A DNA stretch of 64,000 nucleotides from positions 1 to 64,000 of the forward strand of contig JASAMV010001079.1 of NCBI GenBank assembly GCA_030248065.1, in the 5' to 3' direction. Below, in pieces: positions 61,919-64,000 of this stretch. The notes beneath the pieces were generated by a model, which had not been told where the DNA came from, did no database searches, and saw nothing but the letters and a program-made list of their open reading frames with translations. Both the position numbers and the translations under genes were made by a program. Position 1 is the stretch's first letter; each line of letters starts with the position of its first letter. The stretch is from Rhynchonema sp. JSB1_4 (taxonomy: Eukaryota; Nematoda; Chromadorea; Monhysterida; Xyalidae).

Positions 61919-64000
61919 TTTTTCTGTTACTTCACCTTTTCTAAACAAAATTGAAGAAAGTAACTGTCGATTTTTCGGTGAATGAACAGCATTCAACCAA
62001 GTCAACAGGGTCAGGATCGGGCCGGCCCGGCCTGGCTGGAGGGCCGAAGATTTGAGGGACCGGGCCGTGGTCATGGATTCGGGATGATCAGTACTTGCGT
62101 ATCTGGCAATTTTTTTTCATTCAAAGCAATCATTTTTTCACCAAACAATGGCTCATAAAAATTGCTCCCGATTGACACCTATTTCTGCTAACGTTGTTGT
62201 GTTCAGAGGTCGCAATCGGGCCGGGTCGGGCCGGGCCGCTATTTTGAACTTTTGGTTAGGGCCGGGCCTGAGATTTGGAGGATTGGAGAAGCTTCTGAAG
62301 TGACTTATTTCACTTCAACTTCAAATTCAACTTTATTTTGACGCTCTCGCCTAAACACAGACCAGGAATTTCGAAAATAGTGACCGTTTGATCAAAAAGA
62401 AACGAAACCGAAACATCAAGTGAACAGAGGTCGCAATCGGGCCGGGTTTGGCCGGCCTGACCCAGAGCGTTCGGGTTGGGGCAGTGTAGTTCCTGCTCCG
62501 GAGGGGGAACAGGCGCAGGCGGCACTCCCTCTTTTTTCGGAGGGGGCGTACCCACCGGGGGGAGGGGAAGACCCAAATTTGGAGAAAAGTCATTTTTGAG
62601 GTCGAAAATTTGACCCATTTTTTCCCTTTTTGGAAAAATCTCAATAAAAAGGGTATTTTGGTAATTTTTGACAACAATAACCTAAAAATCACTCATTTTA
62701 TGCCTAAAAATGCCTATTTTACGCCTAAATTTACCTATTGTAGGCAAAAATTGGGCGAGAAGACGTACCCGGAGGGGGAACAGGGGGGCAGGCAGGCATG
62801 GAGGGAGAACAGGCGTATCCGAGGGGGACCCCTCCCCCCAGGAACTACACTGGGACGGGGTGCCCGGCCCGAGGTGCCCAAAGCTCGGCCCGGCCCGAAT
62901 TTTTTGGGTTAGATTTTTCCGGATCTTTGAATTTGAATTTTCCGAATTTTTCTGAACCTATTTTTTGGTGGAAAAATAATTGCTTTCAATGAAAAGGTTG
63001 TCAGATGGACAAGTACTGATCACTTACTTGCCGAACCCGTCAGACACTTTTAGTATTTTTGACAATTGAATAAAGTCACTATTCTTTGAGTAAAATGCCG
63101 TAAAAACCTAAATAGAAGGGGGCTCTATTAATTCACTGACCCCATTTGGGGGCTCTATTACGGGGGGCTCCATTCCGGGGGCCTCTATGCTCTATCAATT
63201 CACTGACCCGAACCTGAAAAATTGTTCCCAAAATACCCCTAAAAATGGGTTTGAAAGGTGTTTTTTCGCTTGTAATCGCATTTATTCGTGTCTATTTGGC
63301 AATAAGAGGCGTATTATGTTCTCAAAACGAACAACAAACGTGCATAAGTGTACCTATGCAGCCACTATCAAGCCTTAATACACTACTGTAGAGGGGACGT
63401 TACTTAAGGGGGCTCTATTCCGGGGGAGGGGGACTATTGATTTATTGACCCCTTTTTGGGGGCTGTATTACGGGGGGCTCTATTCCGGGGGGCTGTATTT
63501 AGGTTTTTACGGTAAGTCACTTCTTCAGAAGCTTCGGGATGGGGTGCCCGGCCCGGGCTGGCCCGAACCAAACGCCTAAAATCGCGGCCCGGCTTGAGCT
63601 CGGGCCGGCCCGACTGCGACCTCTGCAAGTGAACCGTAACGAGACGACCCGATACACGATGAATAGTTATTTTTTGTCAAAAATACAAAAATTTCTGACG
63701 GGTTGCCGGCGAGTGATCAGTCACAGTATTGTCCATCTGACAACTTTTTCATTGAAAGCAATCATTTTACCATCAAAAATAGATCAGAATAAAAAACTAG
63801 ATAGAATAAAGATCGCAAAAATTATGATAAAAATCGGGTAAAAAGCTGACCAAAAAAACTCGGGCCGGGCTGGGCCGACCTTTGTTTGGCCATCTCGGGC
63901 CGGGCCGGGCACGAGGACGAGGGGCCGGAGATTTGGGGACTCGGGCCGGCCAAACCGGGCCCGATTGCGACCTCTGGCTCTGGTTGTGAGTTTGTAGGAT
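61919..64000. repeat. GC-rich interspersed repeat block at the right end
   Basis: Copies of the GGGCCGG-rich family, direct and inverted: GTCGCAATCGGGCCGGG near 62210 and 62430, its inverse CCCGATTGCGACCTCTG near 63960 and a related form near 63610. The phrase ACAACTTTTTCATTGAAAGC occurs near 63740 and inverted near 62985. Interleaved are AGGGGGAACAGG units (62500-62800) and a nested inverted-repeat element (63091-63512). The start of the PSMC6 upstream region is included. No coding gene is recognised. Confidence 0.65.
63091..63512. mobile_element. Nested element with GGGGGCTCTATT repeats and inverted ends
   Basis: The left end CCGTAAAAACCTAAATA (about 63097) is matched inverted at the right by TATTTAGGTTTTTACGG (about 63512). 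Inside are at least six GGGGGCTCTAT/GGGGGCTGTAT units near both ends, twice with CACTGACCC or ATTGACCCC, around an AT-rich core. It has no coding potential and looks like a non-autonomous element inserted in the GC-rich block. Confidence 0.65.

Overview
The window looks like nuclear DNA of a nematode. It has three cuticle-collagen genes with the nematode N-terminal cuticle domain, a cuticlin-like ZP-domain gene, many short GT-AG introns, and a tandem pair of SH2-tyrosine kinases of the Fes/Fer-like type. NSUN6, CIP2A and a Rap1-type Myb protein, which as far as I recall Caenorhabditis lacks, suggest a lineage outside Rhabditina. That placement is inference. Every gene was read by joining exons by eye, checking reading phase across junctions and matching conserved motifs from memory; no search was run.

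Layout. A cuticlin (minus) covers 0.65-3.4 kb. About 9 kb follow with no credible gene, only small foldback repeats. Three tandem cuticle collagens (plus) lie at 12.6-20.6 kb. A co-directional minus-strand block then runs from 44.5 down to 20.9 kb: CIP2A, AKAP17A, TELO2, NSUN6 and a Rap1/TERF2IP-type Myb protein. Gaps between the last four are only 165-291 bp, which suggests a nematode operon. A paraoxonase-family gene of MEC-6/POML type (plus) starts head-to-head with CIP2A. Next come two SH2-tyrosine kinase paralogues (minus), an orphan class A GPCR (plus) and the proteasome ATPase PSMC6/Rpt4 (minus). The right end (62-64 kb) and the first CIP2A intron (42.2-44.3 kb) are filled with a GC-rich interspersed repeat family and smaller nested inverted-repeat elements.

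The most unusual signal is a 10-mer, TGATGTTTCA or its reverse complement TGAAACATCA, with 22 exact copies in 64 kb where roughly 0.1-0.2 are expected. Eighteen lie in introns, often at the first or last bases of the intron, in either orientation. Its TGTTTCA core matches seven of the eight bases of the Ruby motif of C. elegans 21U-RNA (piRNA) genes. With one flanking base on each side it becomes a 12-mer that ends in CAG on both strands, so either orientation can act as a 3' splice site. One copy forms the acceptor of an intron found in only one of the three collagens, which points to recent intron gain.

Other points: about 331 bp almost identical between the two kinases, intron included (gene conversion); loss of catalytic and calcium residues in the paraoxonase-like protein; and a homopolymer and adapter-like tract at 42.24-42.47 kb that is probably an assembly artefact.
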